A DNA stretch of 64,000 nucleotides, taken from CAVQBP01 sp963723205 (GTDB lineage: Bacteria; Bacteroidota; Ignavibacteria; Ignavibacteriales; Ignavibacteriaceae). The stretch spans positions 282,216 to 346,215 of the forward strand of contig CAVRQC010000035.1 of assembly GCA_963723205.1 (NCBI GenBank), read 5' to 3'. The number at the start of each line of letters is the position of its first letter. Within the stretch, counting starts at the first letter, position 1. Shown here piece after piece: positions 53,904-63,896 of the stretch. The position numbers and the translations under genes were made by a program. A model generated the notes under the pieces. It searched no databases and was not told where the DNA came from. It saw only the letters and a list, made by a program, of their open reading frames with translations.

Positions 53904-55181
53904 CTATATCCTGATAAACTCCACCCTCCTGTTATTTGCTTTTTCTTCAGGGGTCGAGTTTTTATTCAGGGGTTTGTTCTCGCCCCATCCTTTTGTTTTC
54001 ATCCTGGAATCATCAATACCTGAATCAACCAGCAAATTTTTTACTGCTGCAGCTCTTTCCTCAGATAATTTTTGATTAAAGGATTCATCCCCATCGCTAT
54101 CAGTATGTCCTTCTATGCTGAATTTTAAATCCGGGTGTTCTTTCATCAGCTTAACAATTTCATTTATAGTACCCATAGATTTGGCATTTATATCAGCCTT
54201 ATTAACTTCAAACAAGATCCCATGAGTAACAAATTTTCCGTCTGCCATGATTCTGTCATATAATTTTTTCCCTCCTTCATTAACCCTGATATTTTTTATT
54301 GACGACATTGTTATAAAACGGTTGTCAAAATCTGCTCCGATAGAAAACATTTCCGGTTTATACCCAAGGTTCGGGATATTTAATAATCGTTCTTCATTCA
54401 TATATAATTTGAGGGATCTTTTATTAAACGAAATTGCTATATGTTTCCATTTAGGCTGCCAGTTCTTTTGCTCTTCTCTGAACGATGCAGTCTTTCCGCC
54501 GAAACTTCCCATTTTAATCTGGTTCCATGAGATATCAATAGAATTTTGCTTTTTACCGTTTTTCAGATTCATGGCATTACTTGTTCCTTCAAAAAACCTG
54601 ACTTTATAAATATCCGTTCTGCGGCTTGCCAGTTTTTCAAAGTAAACATCAAACTCAATTGTAAAAACATCGGGCAGAAAATCTTCTTTTATCCATTAAA
54701 GGAAAAATGATTGTATTATTATGAACTAAATGAATAACCTTATCATTTCCAAGTGAAGCATTCTCTGCACTGCCGCTTGTTAAATCCCATCTTGATGGAA
54801 ATTCACCGGATTCCTCCCCGGAGAGATTATCTTCAAAGATAATTTTTTCGCCCGGAACAAAATCATATTGAGACCAGAGTTTTAATTCTTTTTTAGATTC
54901 AATTTTGTTTGAAGAAATATTCTCACCAGACTCATTTTTAGAATTTTCAATCTTTATATTATTACCGGTAGGATTCTTTTCCTTTATCTTCTGCTTTTCC
55001 GCCGTTTTTAATAGCATCTTCAGTTCCTTCGATTCCTTTATCTATAGCTTTATCTGTTTCATTATCTATTTTTTTCTCAACTTTCTTTTTGATTTTTTCA
55101 CCTAGATCAAATTGTGCAGATGAATAGGGATGAAATTGAAAAGATGAAAATAGCTGTTAATATTGATGTAAATAATTTCAT
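53904..55181 (-). pseudogene. OmpA-family protein gene with three frameshifts
   Basis: From ATG 55181 a signal sequence (MKLFTSILTAIFIFSIS) breaks into a second frame with SSAQFDLGEKIKKKVEKK, then a third frame from about 54990 with KLWSQYDFVPGEKIIFEDN and EFPSRWDL. Near 54687-54690 a T run (four instead of three) shifts again to DFLPDVFTIEFDVYF, which reads through a LamG-like region into an OmpA domain (FSIEGHTDSDGDESFNQKLS, NRRVEFIRI). All three shifts act as one extra base, and together they restore the original frame. The intact product would be about 425 residues. Confidence 0.82.
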
Positions 55182-55239
55182 TTGGTCCTCCATTATCTTT
55201 AGTAATACATCCCATAAAAGGATAATAATGGTTTAGAAG

Positions 55240-56835
55240 TCATTTAATTAATATCATTTTTCTTGAATTAGTATAGGTATTAGTAATAATCTTGTATATA
55301 TAAATTCCGCTTGGAAGGCTACCTGCATTAAATGTAGCTTCATAATTTCCTGCATGTTGCTTTTCATTAACAAGCTCTGCTACTTTTTGACCCAGAAGGT
55401 TGTAAACATTCAGAGTTACAAAACCGCTCTTTGGTAAGGAATAACTTATTTTAGTAGATGGATTAAATGGGTTTGGATAGTTCTGTTTAAGCATGTATGA
55501 ATTTGGTTCATTACTGATTTCCTGAAATACACCGGTTGGTGAATCTCCTGTATAACGAGCTATAATAGCGACAGTATAATTATTATTAACTTCGGCATGT
55601 CCTGCGACAATAATTTTTCCGTTTCTTTGAAAAGCAATTGAATAAGCCTTGGCAAAATCATACGATGGATTTGTATTGATATGAAGAGTATTTATACCAT
55701 TTTCTCCAAATGTGTTATCCAAACTCCCATTAGGATTATATCTGGCAATCGCAAAAGCACTTTTGAATATATTATGAATTGTGTAACCGGCTACTACTAT
55801 TTTCCCATTACTTTGAACCTTAATTGATTTAGCATAATCATCTGAAGAAGTATCAAAATGTTTAGTTGCAATACCATCAGTTCCAAAAGTATTATCCAAA
55901 GTACCGTCGGGGTTAAAACGCGTTATTGCAAATAGTGCATTATCTCCGCTATCTAAGTATCCGGCAGTAACTATTTTCCCGTCTTTTTGAATTGCAACCG
56001 AATTAAATTCTTCGTTCGAAGTTTTTGCTGAAGTTATAATACCATTCTTTCCAAAAGAATTATCTAACGTTCCGTCCGGATTCAGACGAACCATTTTATA
56101 ATCATCATCATATTTGCTCGGATAATAAGAATAACCGGCCACTACAATTTTTCCGTCAGTTTGTAAAGTCGATGAATAAGCGACATCATCCGAAGTTCCA
56201 ACCGGAGTAGTTACAATGCCATTTTCTCCGAATGTTTTATCCAAGGTTCCATCAATATTATATCGTACTATTGCAAAGACACGATATTTTGCCTTATCAG
56301 AATAACCAGCTGCGATGATTTTCTTATCTTTTTGGGATATTACCGACAGAGCCGCATCATCTGAGGTTCCAATAGGGGTAATCACAATACCATTTGTGCC
56401 AAATGTACTATCTAGTGTACCGTTCATGTTATAGCGAGCTATAGCAAAGTCATCATTACTACCATTATTAGAATTACCAGCAGCTATTATCTTTCCGTCA
56501 TCTTGAATTACAGCAGAATTTGCTCTATCCTCTGAATTTCCTATTGGTGTATTAACTATTCCATTCTTACCAAAAGTAGTGTCTAATATCCCTTCCGGAT
56601 TATAAAGTGATACTGCAAAGTCTTCATCATTTTCATTTTCAGAATAACCAACGGCCAGAATCTTACCATCACCATTTATTTTTACTGACATGACGAAAGT
56701 ACTATTGTTTATATCAGTTCTGACTATTCCGCTTTCCCCAAAGGTTGTATCTAATCTTCCAGCCTGTGAAAAGGATTTCCCCGGCATAATCAAAAGACAG
56801 ATAACAATAAAAAATATTTTAGAGATAAAATTCAT
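55240..56835 (-). CDS. T9SS-exported delta-60 repeat protein
   Basis: This 531-residue protein has a signal peptide and seven to eight tandem units of about 55-60 residues. Each contains a variant of LDTTFGENGIV followed by DGKIIVAGYS and FAIARYNPDG, the delta-60 repeat that builds a beta-propeller-like structure. The C-terminal 90 residues are a T9SS type A sorting domain (QNYPNPFNPSTKISYSLP, ending TNSRKMILIK). The repeat proteins are often surface bound; the ligand is unknown. Confidence 0.9.
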   Translation of the reverse strand: MNFISKIFFIVICLLIMPGKSFSQAGRLDTTFGESGIVRTDINNSTFVMSVKINGDGKILAVGYSENENDEDFAVSLYNPEGILDTTFGKNGIVNTPIGNSEDRANSAVIQDDGKIIAAGNSNNGSNDDFAIARYNMNGTLDSTFGTNGIVITPIGTSDDAALSVISQKDKKIIAAGYSDKAKYRVFAIVRYNIDGTLDKTFGENGIVTTPVGTSDDVAYSSTLQTDGKIVVAGYSYYPSKYDDDYKMVRLNPDGTLDNSFGKNGIITSAKTSNEEFNSVAIQKDGKIVTAGYLDSGDNALFAITRFNPDGTLDNTFGTDGIATKHFDTSSDDYAKSIKVQSNGKIVVAGYTIHNIFKSAFAIARYNPNGSLDNTFGENGINTLHINTNPSYDFAKAYSIAFQRNGKIIVAGHAEVNNNYTVAIIARYTGDSPTGVFQEISNEPNSYMLKQNYPNPFNPSTKISYSLPKSGFVTLNVYNLLGQKVAELVNEKQHAGNYEATFNAGSLPSGIYIYKIITNTYTNSRKMILIK

Positions 56836-56929
56836 CTATAACTCCTTATTTTCAGACATTTGTTTACGCTATGCTCAGCATCCCTGCGGGCAATTTCTCT
56901 TGAATCATTATTATCCATATAGTAAAAAT

Positions 56930-57785
56930 TTAGCGTAACAGAATCATTTTTTTTGTTTCAATTTGATTTCCTGCTTGCAGCATATAAAAATATGCTCCGC
57001 TGGATAGATTGCCCGCATTAAAATCGATCTCATATTTTCCTGCCGGTTTTTTTTCATTCACAAGAACGTCAACTTTTTGTCCTAATATGTTGTAAACATT
57101 TAATGTTACGTGATCACTCTTTGATAATGAATAACTTATTATTGTTGATGGATTAAACGGGTTGGGATAATTTTGTGAAATATAAAAGCTTTTTGGAATT
57201 GACCTGTTTTGCTCTTTAATATCAGTTGCTTCATTACCAAAAGTCAGGTCATCCAGGAGAAAATATGATCCGCTGTAATCTCCGCCCGTACCTGGTAGAT
57301 CTTCTAATCCAAATGTAATAATTGCGGTATCTGCAATATCACTGTTATAATAATTTATGTTAACCTGAAATTCTGCGAAGCTCGGATTGTTCATCTTGTA
57401 TTGTTAAATCACCGTAGCCTATGATCTGTCCATCCTTCAGCATTTGAATTCTTATGTATATGGAATCATTATTAGGGGAAAGTTTATAATACCCCGACAG
57501 CGATTTATATCTGCTTTTGGAATTAATACCTGATATGGACTGCATAAAAGGGAAAATGGGAATTTCAACGCCCAATGCTGAGGTTACAATTACTTCTCCT
57601 TTTACAGAGTAAGCCCCGGAATGATTTTCAGTTGAAGGAGTTATGGTTGTTGTAAAATCATTATTAGTATACCAGCCGTCCGGATTACCATCAGTCCACT
57701 GTTCAAAACTGCTGTTTAATATTTGTGCATCTGACCATTTACTGGCAGCGAAAAGAATAATCAATAAGAAAAAGATTTTATTCAT
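56930..57785 (-). pseudogene. T9SS-exported beta-sandwich protein, frame broken
   Basis: The N-terminal 141 codons start with a signal peptide and the beta-sandwich LNSSFEQWTDGNPDGWYTNN, similar to the N-terminus of the neighbouring 915-residue protein. The frame then shifts by one base near 57360-57400. The other frame gives NNPSFAEFQVNINYYNSDI, a LLDDLTFG-type segment, and a complete T9SS sorting domain ending IETKKMILLR. One extra base would explain the break. The full product would be about 285 residues: one module plus the sorting tail. Confidence 0.8.
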
Positions 57786-57803
57786 TATTGTCTCCTGTAA
57801 AAT

Positions 57804-60551
57804 TTATTTTAGAAGGATCATTTTTTTAGTTATAGTCTTGTTTCCGGTTTGGATACTATAGAAGTAAATTCCGCTTGACAACCTGCTGCCGGCAAATTTA
57901 ACTTCATAACTACCGGCCTTTTTTATTCCATTCACTAATTCGGCAACTTCTTCGCCAAGTATGTCGTAAACTTTCAGAGTAACATGTGCCTGTTTTGGCA
58001 AGTCATATTTTATAGTTGTTTCCGGATTGAATGGATTTGGGTAATTCTGGAACAAAGTAAAAGTATTGGGTATTTTCGATGAATACCTATCTTTTATTTC
58101 TGTAATCTCATTCGATATTAACATGGAGTCATCAATTGTTCCATCGTTCCCTCTATCTACTAATATTTTAACTTTCTTATCAGCCAGATTATTCCATTCC
58201 GGAATTATCTTATGTGAAGAATTTGAAGCTAACTGAACCTGTGAATGAAAGAAAAGCTTTTCTCCATCAGCTGATGCACTCCTCAAGTGAAGATCATAAT
58301 TCTTCCCTGCACCATGATTGTTTAATAACAGATCCTCCCCATCCATTTTATTTATGTTTATGGAACCGCCCTGGGATATTACAATATTATTGATATCAAA
58401 ATCTTTTTCACTATTTGGCTCGTTGATTATGGTTTGAAGTCTAATCCTTTTTGAAGACATATCCGGATTTAGAATTTCTATTCCATTAGAATAAATCAAT
58501 TGATCACTTTCATTATAATCAGCATCATCCCTTCTGTACTTATAAATTATTGAATCTGCCATAATTAAAAGGTAGGAAGAAGAATCTTTGAAATTTGATA
58601 AATTAATTGAATATTCTCCTTGAGGGAGGTAGTATCCTGTCGGGGGATGAAAGTATCCGGTTACAGGAACTATCGGCATGGCATTATTGATATTATCCTC
58701 AACAGTGCTGTCTTTGTAATTTAATTCATTTCCTGCTGCAGATGAAATTGAAATATCTGCTTTTTGCGTATTATAAATAATAAATTCATTCGAATTACTA
58801 TTTGAGGAATCTGATGCGAGTGGTTCAGCCGGTTTTGGTAAAACAGGAGTCGCCACATAATCGTAACTTTCTCTTTCCAGAAAAAGTCCATATACCCTGT
58901 TTTGTCCCCAGCCGCCTGCAGTTAAATCTGACCATGAATTTGCAGCTGAATCAATAAGAAAAACCTGGTTGGTATTGCCGGGCAGATTGGGATTATAAAA
59001 TCTGAGAAAGAATTGCGATGTTTTACCATTGCGCTTAAGCTTGTAAGCGACAACTGAGTGAGCAGAATTCTGCTGTATATTATAAATTGTAAGCGTTCTG
59101 CCATCACCATTCGGCTTACGGAACATACGCTTTAATTGTGCTAAGAGCTGCTGTGCAGTAGTTTTCCAGACCCCTTTTTTGTACTGCAATTCTTTTTTCG
59201 TAAACTGAGTTGTATAATAATAATTTACCGTGTATCCCGAATCAGCATTAAAAGGTAAGCTGGAAAGATTATCGCCGAAAAACCCGGTTTCTGGAAAATT
59301 CTTCGTCCAGTAAAAACCTAACAGACTTGAAACTGAAAACCCGAAACATGCTCCATTCCAGGTACTATCATTATTGGCGTCCCAGTCGGCTACTGCATGA
59401 TCATTGTAGCTGTCATCAATGAATCCTTCAAAATAACATTGGCTCTTACCAAAAACGTCGACCCAAAGCGGCCAATCTGGAAAACTGGAAGAAGGAGAAT
59501 TATCCCAGGGATCCTGAAAGGGGTAAGTTTGTTTTATTATAGGATCAATCCCGCCCAGGTATCGAAATGCAGATTTATTATACCATGATCGGGGCCATAT
59601 CGGAGGATTATTGTTTTTGAATGACCATCCATCTTCAGTTATTTTATATGGTTCCAATCCCCCTTTTACATTATCATTGAAACGGGTAAACTCCCATGGT
59701 TTGAATATAACAGACTGCACATCATTATTAGTAGTATCCTGGTGATCTCTTATTCTCAACCTCCCTTTTCTGCTAAGCAGGCTGTCCGGTACAACATCCC
59801 ATATATACTTGTTGGAATCCGGGTAATTAGTTACTACATTCTTGTATGTTTTTCCATTATCCAGGCTGTAATCAATATCAACATTGGATACAGCTCCATC
59901 TTCCCACTTAATTGTATCAGGTTCTCCGGAAATTATAACATCATTAACTTCAGGTTTAGTTATTTCGATTGGTGAAATATCATCAAGAAGAAATTCTGTT
60001 CCGACATGTGCATTCTGCCCTCCCAAATAGGCATTTGTTGATATATAAATGACCATATCTGTCGGGAATACAGAATTCTTTACTAGGTACCTTATAGGCA
60101 CTTTGAATTTATGGTAACCAGGACCGGTAGCTGAACTAATTTCCAGTCTACCTAGAGCTATGGGATTTCCAGCACCTCTCTGTAATGTAACCAGCACCTC
60201 AAGTTTATCTCCTCCGACAGGGGTAAAATTAAAATACCCCGTCAGAAACTTGGGTCTTCCCGTAAATGGAAATCCATTTCCTTTTGAACCGCTGGCTATT
60301 AAAGCAGGAGCAAGAATTGGCTCTGGTACCTGACCAATATCTACACTTATAGTTTTACAATTAGCTGCCCAATTACCATCATGTGCATATCCTGTACTGG
60401 TTACCGGATTATAGTTTAGTGTATCATTAACTTTCCATCCGGTTGGACCATTTGGCCCCCACTTTTCAAAACTTCTGTTCGGAAGCTGAGCTAAAGTGTT
60501 AAAAGAGAATAAACATAAAATCAGTAAAGATTTAATATGTGTTGAATTCAT
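57804..60551 (-). CDS. Multidomain T9SS cargo with a papain-like Cys/His/Asn core
   Basis: The 915-residue protein begins with a signal peptide and a galactose-binding-like beta-sandwich (RSFEKWGPNGPTGWKV), then an Ig-like region (SGEPDTIKWEDGAVSN). A central domain follows with Cys about 402 in NGACFGFSVSSLLGF, His about 498 in QNSAHSVVAYKL, and Asn about 519 in FYNPNLPG, the order of a papain-like cysteine peptidase triad with Asn or Asp in third place. Beta-rich regions follow, then a T9SS sorting tail (NYPNPFNPETTIKYDLP, ending TKKMILLK). Protease activity is inferred. It is the third gene of a run led by a receiver domain. Confidence 0.78.
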   Translation of the reverse strand: MNSTHIKSLLILCLFSFNTLAQLPNRSFEKWGPNGPTGWKVNDTLNYNPVTSTGYAHDGNWAANCKTISVDIGQVPEPILAPALIASGSKGNGFPFTGRPKFLTGYFNFTPVGGDKLEVLVTLQRGAGNPIALGRLEISSATGPGYHKFKVPIRYLVKNSVFPTDMVIYISTNAYLGGQNAHVGTEFLLDDISPIEITKPEVNDVIISGEPDTIKWEDGAVSNVDIDYSLDNGKTYKNVVTNYPDSNKYIWDVVPDSLLSRKGRLRIRDHQDTTNNDVQSVIFKPWEFTRFNDNVKGGLEPYKITEDGWSFKNNNPPIWPRSWYNKSAFRYLGGIDPIIKQTYPFQDPWDNSPSSSFPDWPLWVDVFGKSQCYFEGFIDDSYNDHAVADWDANNDSTWNGACFGFSVSSLLGFYWTKNFPETGFFGDNLSSLPFNADSGYTVNYYYTTQFTKKELQYKKGVWKTTAQQLLAQLKRMFRKPNGDGRTLTIYNIQQNSAHSVVAYKLKRNGKTSQFFLRFYNPNLPGNTNQVFLIDSAANSWSDLTAGGWGQNRVYGLFLERESYDYVATPVLPKPAEPLASDSSNSNSNEFIIYNTQKADISISSAAGNELNYKDSTVEDNINNAMPIVPVTGYFHPPTGYYLPQGEYSINLSNFKDSSSYLLIMADSIIYKYRRDDADYNESDQLIYSNGIEILNPDMSSKRIRLQTIINEPNSEKDFDINNIVISQGGSININKMDGEDLLLNNHGAGKNYDLHLRSASADGEKLFFHSQVQLASNSSHKIIPEWNNLADKKVKILVDRGNDGTIDDSMLISNEITEIKDRYSSKIPNTFTLFQNYPNPFNPETTIKYDLPKQAHVTLKVYDILGEEVAELVNGIKKAGSYEVKFAGSRLSSGIYFYSIQTGNKTITKKMILLK

Positions 60552-60610
60552 AAATTACTCCTTGAATTAACTACTGTAAGACTCGTAACTTTCTGTTTCA
60601 AAAAAAAAGC

Positions 60611-63424
60611 TTATTTTAAGAGAATCATTTTTTTAGATTGAATATTTTGTCCGTGGCTCAGGCTATAAATATATACTCCGCTCGGCAGGCTGCCGGCATC
60701 GAAGGTAATTTCATAATTCCCGGGTTGTTTTATACTGTTTACTAATGTTGCAACTTCTTCTCCAAGTATGTTGTAAACTTTTAAAATAACATGAGTCTTT
60801 TCAGGTAAATTATAATCTATCTTAGTTGTTGGATTAAATGGATTAGGATAATTTTGTTTCAGTACAAAATCTTTTGCTAAGGATTTTTTTTCTTTAACTA
60901 CAGTTATTCCATTATAATGTATAAACAGTTCAGCAACATCTCCGTAGCCCCGATTTTTAAATGGATATGAATTCTTATAATCCGGTGTATCCCCCGGCAG
61001 CTTAAAATAACCATTGCGAAGTTCCCAGGCACCATTATCCAACATCTCGTTTTTTGCATGAGTTAAGTGCTGATTCAAATCATATTCATAAATAGTTCTC
61101 TGATTAAGCTCCCATTGACCGGATAAATTCCACCGGTCAACTTCCTTATGAGTTACATTATTGTCAGAATTATAAGTTAATTTTGATCTTAGAAAATTCT
61201 TCCATGTATTTGAAGTACTATCCCAATGTTCTTCCAGTACTAAAACTAAATTGTTGTTTGAATCATATGTATAGGATTCTTTCCAATCATTTGTCCATTT
61301 ATTGTTAACCCAGTTTTTTGAAAGATAAATTGAGAGATTATTATTAGAATCATAAATGAGAGAATCCCGCCATTCATTAGATCCGCTGTTAATAGCTTCC
61401 TGTAAAATAAGATTGCCCTGTGAATCATAATTATAGGTTTGTTTCGCACCTTTTCCCCAATCCCCAAAAATCCAGTTATAAAATTGCCATGATTTTAATC
61501 TATTATCCGAATCATATGAATAATCGAATTTATCATAACTTTCCCAGCTTCCTTCATTCCAGGATTGTTCTATCCTTTCAACAAGGTTGTTTTGGGAATC
61601 GAAAGTCTGGATGATTTGGCCATAATTTTTCCACAAAGCTGACGTGCTGTCCCAGATTTCATCAAGGAGATTAGTATAATAGTCATCAATAAAGTGATTA
61701 TTGTATGTTTGTTTATGTTTTTCGAGGATTGAATTATTATCATAATTAATTCTGAAATAAATTAAGCTGTCAATGGGAACCGAAGCCCCGGTTATTTTCT
61801 TAACATTTATGTTAAATGATTGAGTATCTGTCCCCCTTCTTCCGTCTTCAACCGTAATAACTACAGGATTAATTCCTAAATCACTCTGCTGAGGTATTCC
61901 TTTTAATTCACCTGAAGCTGTACCAATTGTTAACCAGGATGGTCCTGTGGTCAAGGTATAAGTCAGGTTATCTCCGTCAACATCTGAAGCTGTTACTGTA
62001 TACGAATATTCACTGCCAACATAAGCGACCGTATCGGGTACCGAAGTAATAGACGGCGGAACATTTGACACATATGTATACTCATCGGCACCAATATCGG
62101 GAGTTGAAACATCTCTCATATCTCCGTCAATATCCATACTTACTTCTGCTAGCGGAACAGCTTTTCCATCAAGATCTGATGAATTTATATGAAGATCTGA
62201 ATCCGAGAAAAAACCCGGATCGATAGACAAAGAATTTGTTTCTTTTCCGTTAGCTGTTTGTAAAGCCGACAAGTCTGTTCTGTCTCCATCCCAGACAGCC
62301 AGAACGGAACCGGTTGTATAAAGATCATTATAATCGGAGTTATCTACAGCTCCAACAGTACCGATATTTATTGCATACCCTCCGCCTGAATTAGTAAAGA
62401 TATTGTCTTCTATATTTATACTGCTTCCATTGTAAGTGCTTAAACATGCATCATTAGTTGCAGTGCTTGTAACATTTATACTATTGAAATATATATTCAG
62501 ATTTTCCGCATTGTTCAGACTAATACCTCCCCCTGCATTGTGAGTCTGATTAATAAAATTATTTGCTATTAAGCCCCGGCTTTTACCCGGTGAATCGGCA
62601 CCGGTTGAAGATGACAGATAAATACCGGTTGTACCGCCAATCATTTTGTTGTCCGTTATCTCCAGACTACCGTCGCACTTATTCAAATAAAAATGATATC
62701 CCGGATCGCCCTCCATAGTATTATTATTTACTTTTAGATCCAGAACATACTCTATCCTCATTGTCATTTTATTAATTGAAGCAAATGAATTGCCGGTTAT
62801 ATTTACACCGCTTGAAACATTGGCAAAGTTGCCCATTGTATATATCGCAAAAGCTCCTCCTGAGAAATCATTGTTTGTTATTTTTAAGTTATTGAAAGTT
62901 GTATTTGCGATATAAATTTCGGCCAGTTTATTGGAACCGGAGGTTGTGAGAGTATCTTCAAGTTTATTTCCATTAATAACTATATCGTGAGCATTATTGT
63001 CTAAAACAATTATTCTATTGTAGTTATTCCCTTCTGCTTTAAGGGTTAAATTCTGAAAACTAATAAACCCTGCCCCGTTAAGTTTAATTACATAATTATT
63101 ATCATCTGTTGAAGCATTATAAGATAAAACTGCATCTCTACTATTACCGGTCTCCGATTGAAAAGTAATAGTATTAATTGAATCTGCACCGGGAATTGAA
63201 TCGATTTGAATATGTTCATTATAAGTCCCTGCTTTAACATTGAAAATAACTTTATTTGAAACTCCTGCAGATTCAAGTTGGCTAACTGCTTCGGTAAAGT
63301 TAGCATAGCTGCCGCCCGGACCTATAGTGTAGGAACCAGTGAACTGTGCTGTAATATTTGAATTAGCAGCACAAATAATTACTAACAAATATCTTAAATG
63401 CAGAAAAAATCTGTATCGTAACAC
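60611..63424 (-). CDS. Giant T9SS cargo: parallel beta-helix, cadherin-like and YD-like repeats
   Basis: The 937-residue exported protein has three parts. Residues about 30-440 form a right-handed parallel beta-helix typical of polysaccharide-active or adhesion proteins (repeated NNxFxNxSGG type segments). Residues about 450-545 form a putative Ig/cadherin-like domain (VDGDNLTYTLTTGPSWL). Residues about 590-790 contain tandem Trp/Tyr-rich repeats such as YTYDSNNNLVLVLEEHWDST, like YD repeats, and the end is a T9SS sorting domain (NYPNPFNPTTKIDYNLP, SKKMILLK). It may be an adhesin or a polysaccharide-binding surface protein. Confidence 0.85.
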   Translation of the reverse strand: MLRYRFFLHLRYLLVIICAANSNITAQFTGSYTIGPGGSYANFTEAVSQLESAGVSNKVIFNVKAGTYNEHIQIDSIPGADSINTITFQSETGNSRDAVLSYNASTDDNNYVIKLNGAGFISFQNLTLKAEGNNYNRIIVLDNNAHDIVINGNKLEDTLTTSGSNKLAEIYIANTTFNNLKITNNDFSGGAFAIYTMGNFANVSSGVNITGNSFASINKMTMRIEYVLDLKVNNNTMEGDPGYHFYLNKCDGSLEITDNKMIGGTTGIYLSSSTGADSPGKSRGLIANNFINQTHNAGGGISLNNAENLNIYFNSINVTSTATNDACLSTYNGSSINIEDNIFTNSGGGYAINIGTVGAVDNSDYNDLYTTGSVLAVWDGDRTDLSALQTANGKETNSLSIDPGFFSDSDLHINSSDLDGKAVPLAEVSMDIDGDMRDVSTPDIGADEYTYVSNVPPSITSVPDTVAYVGSEYSYTVTASDVDGDNLTYTLTTGPSWLTIGTASGELKGIPQQSDLGINPVVITVEDGRRGTDTQSFNINVKKITGASVPIDSLIYFRINYDNNSILEKHKQTYNNHFIDDYYTNLLDEIWDSTSALWKNYGQIIQTFDSQNNLVERIEQSWNEGSWESYDKFDYSYDSDNRLKSWQFYNWIFGDWGKGAKQTYNYDSQGNLILQEAINSGSNEWRDSLIYDSNNNLSIYLSKNWVNNKWTNDWKESYTYDSNNNLVLVLEEHWDSTSNTWKNFLRSKLTYNSDNNVTHKEVDRWNLSGQWELNQRTIYEYDLNQHLTHAKNEMLDNGAWELRNGYFKLPGDTPDYKNSYPFKNRGYGDVAELFIHYNGITVVKEKKSLAKDFVLKQNYPNPFNPTTKIDYNLPEKTHVILKVYNILGEEVATLVNSIKQPGNYEITFDAGSLPSGVYIYSLSHGQNIQSKKMILLK

Positions 63425-63454
63425 TATAAATCTCCTTTAATTTTTTATTTTTTC

Positions 63455-63802
63455 TTAGATTTTCCGAACAAAGACTTCTTCTATTTTTGTAAGGTCATCT
63501 TTACTAATAAATTCAATTGCACCTGCTTCTATTGCAGACTCTATGAATTCGGGATCGTTAAACTGGGAAACAACTATTGTCTTTGCAGATGAATCGAATT
63601 TCAAGATTTCTTTTATGGCCGAGATTCCATCCATCTTTTCCATTCTAATATCCATCAAAGTCCAATCCGGTTTATGTTTCTTATAAAGTTTCACAGCATC
63701 GAATCCGTTTCCGCATTCATACATTACGTTAAAAAGATGTGCGCAAATATTTTTAAGTACTGCCCTCATATCGGGATTATCATCTGCAATGAGTAAGTCC
63801 AT
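63455..63802 (-). CDS. Single-domain response regulator (receiver only)
   Basis: The 115 residues form one CheY-like receiver: acidic Asp7/Asp8 in IADDNPDM, phospho-acceptor Asp51 in TLMDIRMEKMDG, the Thr/Ser in TIVVSQFNDP, and Lys in FISKDDL. There is no output domain. It is the first gene of the same-strand run that holds the T9SS cargo genes (30 bp before the next). It may act as a shuttle in a phosphorelay. No kinase lies next to it in the window. Confidence 0.9.
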   Translation of the reverse strand: MDLLIADDNPDMRAVLKNICAHLFNVMYECGNGFDAVKLYKKHKPDWTLMDIRMEKMDGISAIKEILKFDSSAKTIVVSQFNDPEFIESAIEAGAIEFISKDDLTKIEEVFVRKI

Positions 63803-63852
63803 ATTTCTCCTGAGTAATTAAACAGTAAACTAAAGGCTGTCATTAAAAACAT

Positions 63853-63896
63853 AAATAGGCGGAACCCACTATTTTACATAGGTAGAAACCCCTATT
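63853..63896 (-). promoter_or_regulatory. Tandem 21-bp operator-like repeat upstream of the receiver gene
   Basis: Two copies (63876-63896 and 63853-63873) agree in 16 of 21 positions and share AATAG at one end and CCTAT at the other, read on the minus strand. Their 23-bp register places them on the same helix face. The gene start is about 50 bp downstream. This is the arrangement expected for a dimeric regulator; no regulator is assigned. Confidence 0.55.
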
